The notes beneath the pieces are model-generated. The model worked only from the letters and a program-made list of their open reading frames with translations. It did no database searches and had not been told where the DNA came from. Below are positions 24,766 to 32,831 of a DNA stretch of 33,142 nucleotides, in pieces. Origin of the DNA: Bacteroidota bacterium (GTDB lineage: Bacteria > Bacteroidota > Bacteroidia > UKL13-3); the NCBI GenBank assembly GCA_027491355.1, contig JAIXWI010000035.1:1-33142 (forward strand). Direction: 5' to 3'. Within the stretch, counting starts at the first letter, position 1, and each line of letters opens with the position of its first letter. The position numbers were made by a program, and so were the translations under genes.

Positions 24766-26027
24766 GCTCTGTCTGTTTTGATAACAATGGTTTGGCCCTT
24801 GTGCAACCTGTTGTGTCTGATTTTACCTCTGTTCCACTTCTTGATTTCAGCAATACTAACATCGTACTTCTTGGCCAATTGAGCTAAGTTTTCACCTGCT
24901 CTTACTTTGTGCCTCAGCTTACTTGTTTTAGAAACAGTAGCAGGTTCAATGATTTCATTGTTTAACTGAGCCAAAGCTTGTTGAGAAGATTCATTGAAAG
25001 TAGAATCATTGGTTAAATCAACCAACTTCACAACATGGTGGTATGGTAAATTCAAAACCACTTTGTTGGGCGAAAAAGGAATATACCCTTTCTTGAATGA
25101 TGGATTCCATGCTTTTAATTCAGATGGCGAAACTTGCAATCCAATTGCCAATTGTTCTATTGACATTCTGTTGTCAACCATAATAGTATCTAAGAAAGGG
25201 TTGATTTCAGTATCTGCTGGATACAAATTGTGTTCAGCTGCATAGTTTAAAACATAAGCTGCCGCAATAAAAGCCGGCACATAGCCTCTGGTTTCTCTGG
25301 GTAAATATGGCATAATTTCCCAAAAGTTTCTTTTACCTCCTGAGCGTTTAATGGCTTTGTTTACATTTCCAGGACCGCAATTGTATGAAGCAATCACTAG
25401 TAACCAATCGCCATATATTTTGTATGAATTTTTGAAATACTTAACGGCAGCTTCAGTTGAACGAATCAAGTCTCTTCTTTCATCAATGGCATTGTCTGTT
25501 CTTAAGCCAAATATTCTACCAGTAGGAGCCATGAATTGCCACATGCCTGTTGCACCAACTGGAGAAACCGCATTTTGATTCAAAGCGGACTCTATGACTG
25601 CCAAATACTTCATTTCTAATGGTATATGCTCTCTGTCAAAAATTTCTTCAAAAACAGGGAAATAATGCCTGGACTGTGCCAAAACCTTACCGACCAATTT
25701 CCTACGCCTAAAAGCATACAGATCAATGTATGATTTTACATATTCGTTGTAATCTAGCGGTACTTCTGTTTCTAACAAAGAAAGTCTGTAAGCATAAGCA
25801 CTGTCTGAAAACACAGGTACATCCTCTTCGTTGTATCCATAAATATTTAAATCTCCTTGGTTATAAACAGGAAACAATTTGTTGTTTCTTAACTTAACAG
25901 TTGCAGAATCTATTTGTGCAATACGGAAGCGCAATTCATTGTCTGATTTTGCTAGCAGCCCCTGACCTTTTAAGGTAGCAACACTAGACAAACAGCAAAA
26001 AAGAAGTATATATAAATATTTTAACAT
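24762..26027 (-). CDS. lytic murein transglycosylase with LysM domain (MltD-like)
   Basis: About 421 residues from the ATG at 26027; a farther start at 26063 would put 12 residues before the signal peptide. Signal peptide MLKYLYILLFCCLSSVATLK. The SLT domain has the catalytic glutamate in MKYLAVIESALNQNAVSP (about residue 146), then GATGMWQFMAPTGR, YNCGPGNVNKAI and a tail at LPRETRGYVPAFIAA. One LysM ends the protein (VRAGENLAQLAKKYDVSIAE, then LHKGQTIVI). It cleaves glycan strands of peptidoglycan to form 1,6-anhydro-muramyl ends, acting in the periplasm. A TATATTTG promoter element lies 25 bp upstream. Confidence 0.95.
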   Translation of the reverse strand: MLKYLYILLFCCLSSVATLKGQGLLAKSDNELRFRIAQIDSATVKLRNNKLFPVYNQGDLNIYGYNEEDVPVFSDSAYAYRLSLLETEVPLDYNEYVKSYIDLYAFRRRKLVGKVLAQSRHYFPVFEEIFDREHIPLEMKYLAVIESALNQNAVSPVGATGMWQFMAPTGRIFGLRTDNAIDERRDLIRSTEAAVKYFKNSYKIYGDWLLVIASYNCGPGNVNKAIKRSGGKRNFWEIMPYLPRETRGYVPAFIAAAYVLNYAAEHNLYPADTEINPFLDTIMVDNRMSIEQLAIGLQVSPSELKAWNPSFKKGYIPFSPNKVVLNLPYHHVVKLVDLTNDSTFNESSQQALAQLNNEIIEPATVSKTSKLRHKVRAGENLAQLAKKYDVSIAEIKKWNRGKIRHNRLHKGQTIVIKTDRA

Positions 26028-26051
26028 GTAAATTCTATTCGAGGTTAAAAA

Positions 26052-26059
26052 CAAATATA
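26052..26059 (-). promoter_or_regulatory. putative Bacteroidota -7 element (TATATTTG)
   Basis: On the minus strand TATATTTG matches TAnnTTTG exactly and lies 25 bp before the transglycosylase ATG. A TTTTG upstream is only about 14 bases away, shorter than usual for the -33 box, so the call rests mainly on the -7 element. Confidence 0.5.
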
Positions 26060-26198
26060 GCAATATTTGGGCACAAAATCTTCACCAAACACCTATCCCA
26101 GGTGCGCTTATTCACACTTGACACAAAAATGACTAAAATAATATACAGTGCATTAAAAAATCTCCTTTTGAAGCTGAATCCACTTATTTTTGACAAAC

Positions 26199-27254
26199 AT
26201 GAAAATTCCCAAACTCATTCAACTCATTGGCACCCCGTTTTCAATCATTTATCAAGTGATTTTACGGTTCAGAAATTTCATGTTTACAATTGGTTTGCTC
26301 AAAGAAACCCAATTTGACATTCCAACCATTTCAGTAGGAAATTTGGCTTTTGGCGGAACAGGGAAAACACCCCATATTGAGTACCTGATTCGTATGTTAC
26401 AAGACGAACATGCCACTGCTGTTCTAAGTAGAGGCTACAAAAGAAAAACAAAGGGTTATGTTTTTGCAGATGAAAATTGTAAAGCAGAATCTATCGGAGA
26501 TGAACCCATGCAATTGAAATCTAAATTCCCGAATATAGCCTTGGCTGTTTGTGAGGACCGTGTTTTAGGATTGCCACAATTGTTGCATGACGCCCCTGAA
26601 ACTTCGGTTATCTTGTTGGATGATTGCTACCAACACAGGTTTTTGAAGCCAGGTTTAAACATTTTATTGACTGCATACAACAAAAGCTATGCAGATGACT
26701 TTCTTTTTCCAATGGGCACCTTGAGAGAATATGCTGCAGCAGCCAAAAGAGCTGATATAATTGTGGTAACCAAATGTCCAAGAAGTTTGGACCAAGAAAC
26801 TCAAAACAATTGTTTGTTAAAATTAAAGCCGCTTCCACATCAAACAGTTTATTTTTCTACATTCAAATACGCCCATCCAATATTGTATAACGGACAAACA
26901 GTGACTCCTAAATCTAAAGTTTTGCTTTTTGCAGGAATTGCAAACATTGAACCGGCAATTGAACATTTGAAAAATAACTACAAAGAAGTTGAATTTATTC
27001 ACTTCAATGACCATCAGGCTTATTCAAAAAAGGCATTGGCTAAAATTTCTGAGCAACTTTCAAAGCTTGGAAACGATTGGCAATTGCTAACTACTGAAAA
27101 AGATTTTGCAAAGCTCAATATTTCGGAAAATAACGATTTCTTACGCTCAAACCAATTGGCATTGTTATCAATAGAAGTTGAAATGATTGGCACTGAAAAC
27201 CATTTAAAATTCAAGCAACAAATACTCGATTATGTCAGAAAGCATGTATCATGA
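26199..27254 (+). CDS. lpxK: tetraacyldisaccharide 4'-kinase (lipid A)
   Basis: Phosphorylates the 4' position of the tetraacyl-disaccharide in lipid A synthesis at the inner membrane. 351 residues from the ATG at 26199. An N-terminal hydrophobic helix (LIQLIGTPFSIIYQVILRF) is followed by SVGNLAFGGTGKTP, the Walker A loop (GGTGKT near 52), then AVLSRGYKRKTKGYVF, IGDEPMQL and ILLDDCYQHRFL, where most relatives have DDGFQHR. FPMGTLREYAAAAKRADIIVVTK is family-typical. It overlaps the start of the purine nucleoside phosphorylase gene by 23 bp, a pairing I recall as common in Bacteroidota. Confidence 0.96.
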   Translation: MKIPKLIQLIGTPFSIIYQVILRFRNFMFTIGLLKETQFDIPTISVGNLAFGGTGKTPHIEYLIRMLQDEHATAVLSRGYKRKTKGYVFADENCKAESIGDEPMQLKSKFPNIALAVCEDRVLGLPQLLHDAPETSVILLDDCYQHRFLKPGLNILLTAYNKSYADDFLFPMGTLREYAAAAKRADIIVVTKCPRSLDQETQNNCLLKLKPLPHQTVYFSTFKYAHPILYNGQTVTPKSKVLLFAGIANIEPAIEHLKNNYKEVEFIHFNDHQAYSKKALAKISEQLSKLGNDWQLLTTEKDFAKLNISENNDFLRSNQLALLSIEVEMIGTENHLKFKQQILDYVRKHVS

Positions 27255-28050
27255 AAGCATCGATTTTTTAAAGCCTTACATCCAAACACAACCACTAATA
27301 GGTATTGTATTGGGAACAGGCTTGGGTGGTTTGGTAGCTGACATTCAAATCAAACATAAAATACCTTACACAAGCATTCCTCATTTTCCTGTAAGTACTG
27401 TTGAAAGCCACCAAGGATATTTGTTAATTGGAACACTTGCCAACAAAGAAGTAATTGTAATGCAAGGACGTTTTCATTATTACGAAGGTTATTCGATGGA
27501 GCAAGTAACATATCCAATAAGAATCATGGCTTTATTGGGCATTCAAAATTTAATGATAAGCAATGCGGCAGGTGGCTTGAACCCAGAATTTGAGATTGGG
27601 GAATTGATGTTGATCCATGACCACATCAATTTATTTCCTGAACACCCACTGAGAGGTAAAAATAACCCTCAATGGGGTCCTAGATTCCCTGACATGAGCG
27701 AACCCTATGCTTTTAATTACATTGAAATTGCAGAAAAATTTGCCCACTCAGCAAATTTTAAATTGCACAAAGGGGTGTATGCAGGGGTACAAGGCCCTTG
27801 TTTAGAAACTAGGGCTGAGTATAAATACCTGAGAACAATTGGTGCTGATGCTGTTGGTATGAGTTCAATACCTGAAAATATTGTAGCCAGACATATGGGC
27901 ATCAAAGTTTTTGCAGTATCAGTCATTACTGACAAGTGCATTCCAGAATTGCTCAAAGTTTTGAGTTTAGAGGAAGTAATTGCTGCTGCTCAGAAAGCAG
28001 AACCCAATCTCAGAAAACTCATACATTACATGGTAAGTGTGCTTGATTAA
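27232..28050 (+). CDS. punA: purine nucleoside phosphorylase (trimeric, PNP-I type)
   Basis: Phosphorolysis of purine (deoxy)nucleosides to free base and (deoxy)ribose 1-phosphate, cytoplasmic salvage. 272 residues; the first ATG (27232) and one four codons later (27244) are both possible. Motifs: GIVLGTGLGGLV (phosphate binding), MQGRFHYYEGYSMEQVTYPI, MISNAAGGLNPEFEIGELML, GPCLETRAEYKYLR and GADAVGMSSIPENIVARHMG, all typical of the trimeric family. It overlaps the end of lpxK by 23 bp. Its stop directly abuts the stop of the convergent AMP nucleosidase gene. Confidence 0.96.
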   Translation: MSESMYHESIDFLKPYIQTQPLIGIVLGTGLGGLVADIQIKHKIPYTSIPHFPVSTVESHQGYLLIGTLANKEVIVMQGRFHYYEGYSMEQVTYPIRIMALLGIQNLMISNAAGGLNPEFEIGELMLIHDHINLFPEHPLRGKNNPQWGPRFPDMSEPYAFNYIEIAEKFAHSANFKLHKGVYAGVQGPCLETRAEYKYLRTIGADAVGMSSIPENIVARHMGIKVFAVSVITDKCIPELLKVLSLEEVIAAAQKAEPNLRKLIHYMVSVLD

Positions 28051-28824
28051 TTATTCGAAACGTAGATGTTTCACAGACTCTCCAGAATCTCTCAATTCTA
28101 TGAGCGCATCAATGCCAATTTCTAAATGCTTTCTCACATAATTTAAAGTTACTGTTTGGTCGCTTTTTGATGTTTTCACACCTTCCGGTGTCATGGGATT
28201 GTCTGAAACTAATAGCAAAGCACCTTTTGGAATTTGATTTACAAAACCAACTATAAAAATGGTAGCAGTTTCCATGTCAATGCCCATAGCTCTGGTTTTC
28301 CTTAAATAAGATTTAAAATCCTCATCATGTTCCCAAACCCTTCTGTTTGTAGTGTAAACTGTGCCAGTCCAGTAATCCATATCGTGAGCAACAATGGCTG
28401 CTGAAACCGCTTTTTGTAACCTAAATGAAGGCAATGCAGGAATTTCTTGCATGATATAATCGTTACTGGTTCCCTCTCCTCTAATGGCAGCAATGGGTAG
28501 TATTAAATCGCCCAATTGGGTATTTTTTTTTAAACCGCCACATTTACCTAAAAACAAAGCTGCTTTAGGTGTTACCGCTGATAACAAATCCATACAAGTT
28601 GCAGCCATGGCACTGCCCATACCAAAATTAATGATGGTAATATTGTTAGCTGTTGCCGTTTGCATAGGCTTGTCTCTTCCCATAATTTCAACATTGAACC
28701 TTTCAGCAAATAGCTCAACATAATTGATAAAATTGGTCAACAAAATGTATTCACCAAATGTATCTAAACTTCTTCCTGTGTAGCGGGGTAACCAATCTTG
28801 TACAATCTCTTCTTTTGTTTTCAT
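28051..28824 (-). CDS. amn: AMP nucleosidase
   Basis: Hydrolyses AMP to adenine and ribose 5-phosphate, adjusting adenylate pools. 257 residues from the ATG at 28824 (a TTG seven codons earlier is rejected). MKTKEEIVQDWLPRYTG opens the Bacteroidota short form. Other stretches are ITIINFGMGSAMAATCMDLL, ALFLGKCGGLKK, GDLILPIAAIRGEGTSNDY and AMGIDMETATIFIVGF, a nucleoside-phosphorylase-like core with the ME-T nucleoside-binding stretch. The long N-terminal domain of Escherichia coli Amn is absent. It is convergent with purine nucleoside phosphorylase, stops abutting at 28050/28051. Confidence 0.93.
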   Translation of the reverse strand: MKTKEEIVQDWLPRYTGRSLDTFGEYILLTNFINYVELFAERFNVEIMGRDKPMQTATANNITIINFGMGSAMAATCMDLLSAVTPKAALFLGKCGGLKKNTQLGDLILPIAAIRGEGTSNDYIMQEIPALPSFRLQKAVSAAIVAHDMDYWTGTVYTTNRRVWEHDEDFKSYLRKTRAMGIDMETATIFIVGFVNQIPKGALLLVSDNPMTPEGVKTSKSDQTVTLNYVRKHLEIGIDALIELRDSGESVKHLRFE

Positions 28825-28925
28825 AACAACCAAAAATTTAATCAAACAAGGTAAGCAATTTAACTATTAAAAAAGTATCAACCCTATAAAAATAGAATGC
28901 ATTAGGTTTTATAAGAAAATATCAT

Positions 28926-28955
28926 TTTGTAAAAAAACCTAAACATTTACATTTG
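28926..28955 (+). promoter_or_regulatory. Bacteroidota-type promoter for the EEP-family gene
   Basis: TTTG at 28926-28929 and TACATTTG at 28948-28955, 18 bases apart, match the -33 TTTG and -7 TAnnTTTG consensus exactly. The ATG at 28980 follows about 25 bases later. A 9-bp inverted repeat, TTAGGTTTT (28902-28910) and AAAACCTAA (28934-28942), brackets the -33 box and could be an operator. Confidence 0.72.
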
Positions 28956-28979
28956 TTACAAACTAGCAAACCAATAAAA

Positions 28980-30017
28980 ATGAAAGCAAGCAAACTATTA
29001 CCTTTCTCAATGCTCATGACACTTCTTGGATGGAATATTTGCGCTGTCTATGCGCAAGAAAAACAAACTATCCAAATAGCTTTCTATAACATGGAAAACT
29101 TATTCGATACACTTGACACTCCCAATAAAATTGATGAAGAATATTTACCTGGTTCGAAAATAAATTGGAACACTGAAAAATACCAGAACAAATTGGCAAA
29201 CATGTCAGCATCTATTCTAGCAATCAATGAGGGCAAAGGACCCGCAGTTTTAGGTATGTGTGAAGTTGAAACTGAAATTGCATTAAAAGATTTGTGTAAG
29301 CAATTGGCAAAATCAGGACAGGTATACAATTCTGTTTTTTTTGAGGGACAAGATGAACGTGGCATTGATGTAGCATTGATTTATAAACCCTCGTTTTTAA
29401 AACTGATTGGTAAACATTCATATAGCATAGACCCTTCAAGCATAGGAGGAGACCACACCCGCAATGTTTTATTAGCACAATTGCAAACAAAAAAAGGAGA
29501 CAAAATGAACGTATTGGTAAATCATTTTCCGAGCAGAAGAGAAGGACAATTGGAATCTGAATTCAAAAGAATTGCTGTAGCCGCTAAACTCAAAAATTTA
29601 TGTGACAGCATCGGCAAAACAACTACCAATGCAACCATCATTGTGATGGGTGATTTCAATGACCACCCCAATGACAAATCAATGGCAGAAATTCTTTCAG
29701 GCAAGTTAAACCTTGATGAAGTTGGCAATACTGATTTTTACAATCCATTTTGGAAACTGCACCTAGATGGTTTGGGTACACATAAATACAAAGGAGAATG
29801 GGGTGTACTTGACCAAATATTGGTTAATAGCAACGGCCTCAAAAACAAAAAAGGGATTGTTTACAAAATGCAGTCAGCCAAAATCATCAAAAATGATTTC
29901 TTGCTCGAAACTGAAGAAAAATACAAAGGCAATCCTAAGAGAACATTTGCAGGCAGCAAATACCTGAATGGTTACAGCGATCACCTTCCAGTAAGTATTG
30001 AATTGTTGTTGGAATAA
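28980..30017 (+). CDS. secreted endonuclease/exonuclease/phosphatase (EEP)-family protein
   Basis: About 345 residues from the ATG at 28980, with a signal peptide (LLPFSMLMTLLGWNICAVYA). The EEP fold is shown by QIAFYNMENLFDT (metal-binding Asn and Glu near the start), GMCEVETEIALKDL (Glu), NVLVNHFPSRREGQ (His), TIIVMGDFNDHPNDKS (Asp-x-Asn) and NGYSDHLPVSIELL (terminal Asp-His), covering the main catalytic positions. Substrates in the fold include DNA, RNA, inositol phosphates and sphingomyelin; a periplasmic or secreted nuclease or phosphodiesterase is likely. It has its own promoter and is followed one base later by the mnmD start, so they may be co-transcribed. Confidence 0.92.
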   Translation: MKASKLLPFSMLMTLLGWNICAVYAQEKQTIQIAFYNMENLFDTLDTPNKIDEEYLPGSKINWNTEKYQNKLANMSASILAINEGKGPAVLGMCEVETEIALKDLCKQLAKSGQVYNSVFFEGQDERGIDVALIYKPSFLKLIGKHSYSIDPSSIGGDHTRNVLLAQLQTKKGDKMNVLVNHFPSRREGQLESEFKRIAVAAKLKNLCDSIGKTTTNATIIVMGDFNDHPNDKSMAEILSGKLNLDEVGNTDFYNPFWKLHLDGLGTHKYKGEWGVLDQILVNSNGLKNKKGIVYKMQSAKIIKNDFLLETEEKYKGNPKRTFAGSKYLNGYSDHLPVSIELLLE

Positions 30018-30018
30018 A

Positions 30019-30720
30019 ATGCAGATTCAAGCTACAAAGGATGGTTCTCATACCCTTTTCAATGCAACTTTGAATGAGACTTACCACTCTAAATTTGGGG
30101 CCATCGAGGAAAGCAAGTATGTTTTTTTAGAACAAGGTCTTCGGGCATTCATATCAAAAAAAGTAAACACACAACAAGAACCAATTACAGTTTTTGAAAT
30201 TGGGTATGGAACAGGTTTGAACGCCTTATTGTTTGCAAATTTTGCTACTGAAAACAAGGTTCAAATTCAATACACTGGCATTGACATCTTGCCTTTATCT
30301 AAAGCATTGATGGAACAGTTGAATTATGTTCAATTGCTTCCGGCTATTTCAAAAAAACACTTTGAGCAATTGAACGAGGCGGCATGGGATGAGCATACAC
30401 AAATCAATGATTGTTTTGAAATTAATAAATTTCATACCGATCTACACCAATTTGATTACACCCAATACATCCAAACATTTGACCTCATTTTAATGGATGC
30501 TTTTGCACCGGATAAACAACCCGATATGTGGCAAAACAAAGTATTCAAAGATTTTTATTTGCTTTGCAAACCGGAAGCAATTGTTGTTACCTATACCTCC
30601 AAAGGAACTGTGAAAAGAGGTTTGTTGGAAGCTGGATTTACCGTAGAAAAATTACCCGGACCACCCATGAAAAGACACATGTTAAGAGCCACGAAACCCC
30701 TGCAAAATGAAACAATTTGA
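30019..30720 (+). CDS. mnmD: tRNA (mnm5s2U34) methyltransferase MnmD (MnmC2-type)
   Basis: 233 residues from the ATG at 30019, one base after the previous stop. It methylates 5-aminomethyl-2-thiouridine at tRNA wobble position 34 using SAM. Motifs: DGSHTLFNATLNETYHSKFG and, after a few residues, ESKYVFLEQGL (signature of the MnmC methyltransferase half), SAM loop FEIGYGTGLNALL, acidic GIDILP, DLILMDAFAPDKQPDMW (motif IV-like) and a tail at PGPPMKRHMLRA. It stands alone, whereas in E. coli this domain is the N-terminal half of bifunctional MnmC. It overlaps the following FAD oxidoreductase gene by 14 bp, so the two are translationally linked. Confidence 0.94.
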   Translation: MQIQATKDGSHTLFNATLNETYHSKFGAIEESKYVFLEQGLRAFISKKVNTQQEPITVFEIGYGTGLNALLFANFATENKVQIQYTGIDILPLSKALMEQLNYVQLLPAISKKHFEQLNEAAWDEHTQINDCFEINKFHTDLHQFDYTQYIQTFDLILMDAFAPDKQPDMWQNKVFKDFYLLCKPEAIVVTYTSKGTVKRGLLEAGFTVEKLPGPPMKRHMLRATKPLQNETI

Positions 30721-31762
30721 TTGTATTGTAGTTGGCCAAGGCATTGCGGGTTCAATACTTGCCTACCAATTGATGAGTCTGCAAAAAAAAGTACTCGTCA
30801 TCAACAATCCCATCACAAACCATTCGAGTGTGGTTGCAGCCGGCATGTTCAATCCTGTATCAGGTAAAAGAATGGTATTGGCATGGAACTGGGAAAAGTT
30901 TTTAAAAGAGTTAACTGATACCTATCAATCTTTGGAAAGCATGTTTGGTGAACCTTTCTTGAATTTCTGCCCCACCATTCAGTATTTTGGAAATGTAAAA
31001 GAACAAAACGATTTCAGCATCAAAGCTGAAGATGCTTTATTCATGGGACATTTGAATGCAGACCCTAAAAAACACTTCGGTTTTAAAGATGAGTTAGGAG
31101 CCTTTGAAATTTTAACAACTGGCTGGTTGCAATCAGAGAAATTAATCAAACTACTCCGAAATAAATGGCATGCTGAAGGATTATACCTTGAAGAAGCTTT
31201 CGAGTACAAAATGCTAGAAACGCTTGACGAGGGTTTTCAATACAAAAATCATACTGCTTCAAAAATAATTTTTTGTGAAGGTATGGGTATCACAGAAAAC
31301 CCCTATTTCAATTATGTACCAATGGTTCCAGCTAAGGGCGATGTCTTTGTGATTAAATGCGAAGGCATTCCACAAACCCGAATTTGGAAGAAAGGTATTT
31401 ACTTAGTGCCTATTGGTAACGGGCAATTCAAAGCAGGCTCAACTTACAGATGGGGAAATTTAAGCCCAGCACCTGATGAAGCAGGCAGAAAAGAATTGTT
31501 AGAAAAATTACATTTACTGCTTGATGTACCTTTTGAAATAATTAAACATTTATCGGGCATCAGACCCGCCAGTAAAGACCGCATGCCAATTGTTGGTGAA
31601 CATCCTCAATTACATAACATGTATCTTTTAAATGGATTAGGAACTAAAGGAATTATGTGGGCCCCTTATGTTTCAAAACAGTTGATTGGTAAAATGTATA
31701 CAAATACTTCAATTGAAAAAGAAATTGCCCTGGAACGTTTTCATTCAGCATTCCAATTTTAA
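30707..31762 (+). CDS. FAD-dependent DAO-family oxidoreductase, likely separate MnmC1 half
   Basis: 351 residues. The N-terminal dinucleotide loop is DCIVVGQGIAGSILAYQL (GxGxxG). A DAO-type substrate domain follows, with AAGMFNPVSGKRMVLAW, TTGWLQSEKLIKLL and the C-terminal HLSGIRPASKDRMPIVGEHP, then NGLGTKGIMWAPYVSKQL, which parallel the glycine-rich tail and FAD contacts of the C-terminal half of MnmC. In MnmC this domain removes the carboxymethyl group from cmnm5s2U to give the nm5s2U that MnmD then methylates. The 14-bp overlap with mnmD in the fused-protein order supports this. Alternatively it is a generic D-amino-acid-oxidase-like enzyme; no close sequence match could be tested here. 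Confidence 0.8.
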   Translation: MKQFDCIVVGQGIAGSILAYQLMSLQKKVLVINNPITNHSSVVAAGMFNPVSGKRMVLAWNWEKFLKELTDTYQSLESMFGEPFLNFCPTIQYFGNVKEQNDFSIKAEDALFMGHLNADPKKHFGFKDELGAFEILTTGWLQSEKLIKLLRNKWHAEGLYLEEAFEYKMLETLDEGFQYKNHTASKIIFCEGMGITENPYFNYVPMVPAKGDVFVIKCEGIPQTRIWKKGIYLVPIGNGQFKAGSTYRWGNLSPAPDEAGRKELLEKLHLLLDVPFEIIKHLSGIRPASKDRMPIVGEHPQLHNMYLLNGLGTKGIMWAPYVSKQLIGKMYTNTSIEKEIALERFHSAFQF

Positions 31763-31814
31763 ATACGTTTTGCAATAACTGGGGATTTCTTCTCGCCTAT
31801 GAACAGTTGCAAAT

Positions 31815-32831
31815 ATGTATCTTAGCATGATGGAATGGCAGATTTTACCGCTCAAATTGGAACTCAAATACACCTGGAAAATCTCAAGAAACTCAAGTGT
31901 ATACAAACAGAATTTTATCATTCATTGCAGTCAAGATGGTTTGATTGGTAAGGGGGAAATTGCACCCAATATTCGTTACAATGAAACTTCAGATAAGATA
32001 CTTGCAGCTTTTAATGATTTTGTATTGAATGCACCAAAATTTGAATTGGACAATTGGGATGCATTTGAAACTTATTTATTTGAATCTAGTTTACCCAATG
32101 CCCTCAAATTTGGATTGGAAGCGGCTTTTGTTCATTTATTGGCACAATCTAAAAAACTAAGTTTACCTGCAATACTTGGTATAGAAAACAAAAAACAAAT
32201 TGGCTCTTGCTATACCCTTCCCATTATGGAGACGAGTGAATTGGAAGTATTTTACAACACCTATCATTTGCATCGATTTCCTTATATCAAAGTAAAAGTA
32301 AACGCCGAAAAAGCAACAGAAATTGTAACTGCTGTTGCCAGCTTTTGCAAACAACCCATCATGATTGATGGCAATGAAGCTTGGCAAAAAGCTGCTGATG
32401 TGATTGCGTTTTTAGACACTGTAAAAAACTTACCCATTCAGTTCATAGAACAGCCTCTCCCCGCCCATTTGGATGAAGAGTATAAGGTATTGAAACAAGG
32501 GGCCATTTTCCCTGTTTTTGCTGACGAAAGCGTATTGAACAAACCCAATTTTGATGCATTGGAAACACAATTTCATGGGGTGAACATGAAGCTCATGAAA
32601 GCTGGTTCATTTGTGAATGGCATACGTATCATCAAAGAAGCCAAAAAACGTAATTTACAAACCATGGTGGGTTGCATGGTTGAAACTACATTGGGTATTC
32701 AGGGTGCATTCTATCTGGCTGCAATGACTGATTACGCCGATTTGGATGGTTGTTTGATTGTTGCCGATGAGCCTTATCATTTTTTAACAGAAAATGAAGG
32801 AATGTTTGAATTGAATGCTGTTACGCATTGA
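31815..32831 (+). CDS. dipeptide epimerase (enolase superfamily, L-Ala-D/L-Glu type)
   Basis: 338 residues; ATGs at 31815, 31827 and 31830 are all usable. Enolase-superfamily barrel with KxK acid-base lysine at FPYIKVKVN (Lys159/Lys161), metal ligands Asp185 (MIDGNEAW), Glu212 (FIEQPL) and Asp237 (FADESV), and the second lysine at NMKLMKAG. MVGCMVETTLGI matches the subgroup that epimerises L-Ala-D-Glu/L-Glu rather than muconate cycloisomerase or o-succinylbenzoate synthase; menaquinone genes are not nearby. The role would be recycling of peptidoglycan-derived dipeptides. It is the last gene in the window; 52 bp separate it from the oxidoreductase gene. Confidence 0.85.
   Translation: MYLSMMEWQILPLKLELKYTWKISRNSSVYKQNFIIHCSQDGLIGKGEIAPNIRYNETSDKILAAFNDFVLNAPKFELDNWDAFETYLFESSLPNALKFGLEAAFVHLLAQSKKLSLPAILGIENKKQIGSCYTLPIMETSELEVFYNTYHLHRFPYIKVKVNAEKATEIVTAVASFCKQPIMIDGNEAWQKAADVIAFLDTVKNLPIQFIEQPLPAHLDEEYKVLKQGAIFPVFADESVLNKPNFDALETQFHGVNMKLMKAGSFVNGIRIIKEAKKRNLQTMVGCMVETTLGIQGAFYLAAMTDYADLDGCLIVADEPYHFLTENEGMFELNAVTH

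Noticed and set aside
31815-32831. o-Succinylbenzoate synthase or muconate cycloisomerase
   Set aside because: The GCMVETT and NMKLMKAG stretches fit dipeptide epimerases better, and no menaquinone or aromatic-degradation genes are adjacent.
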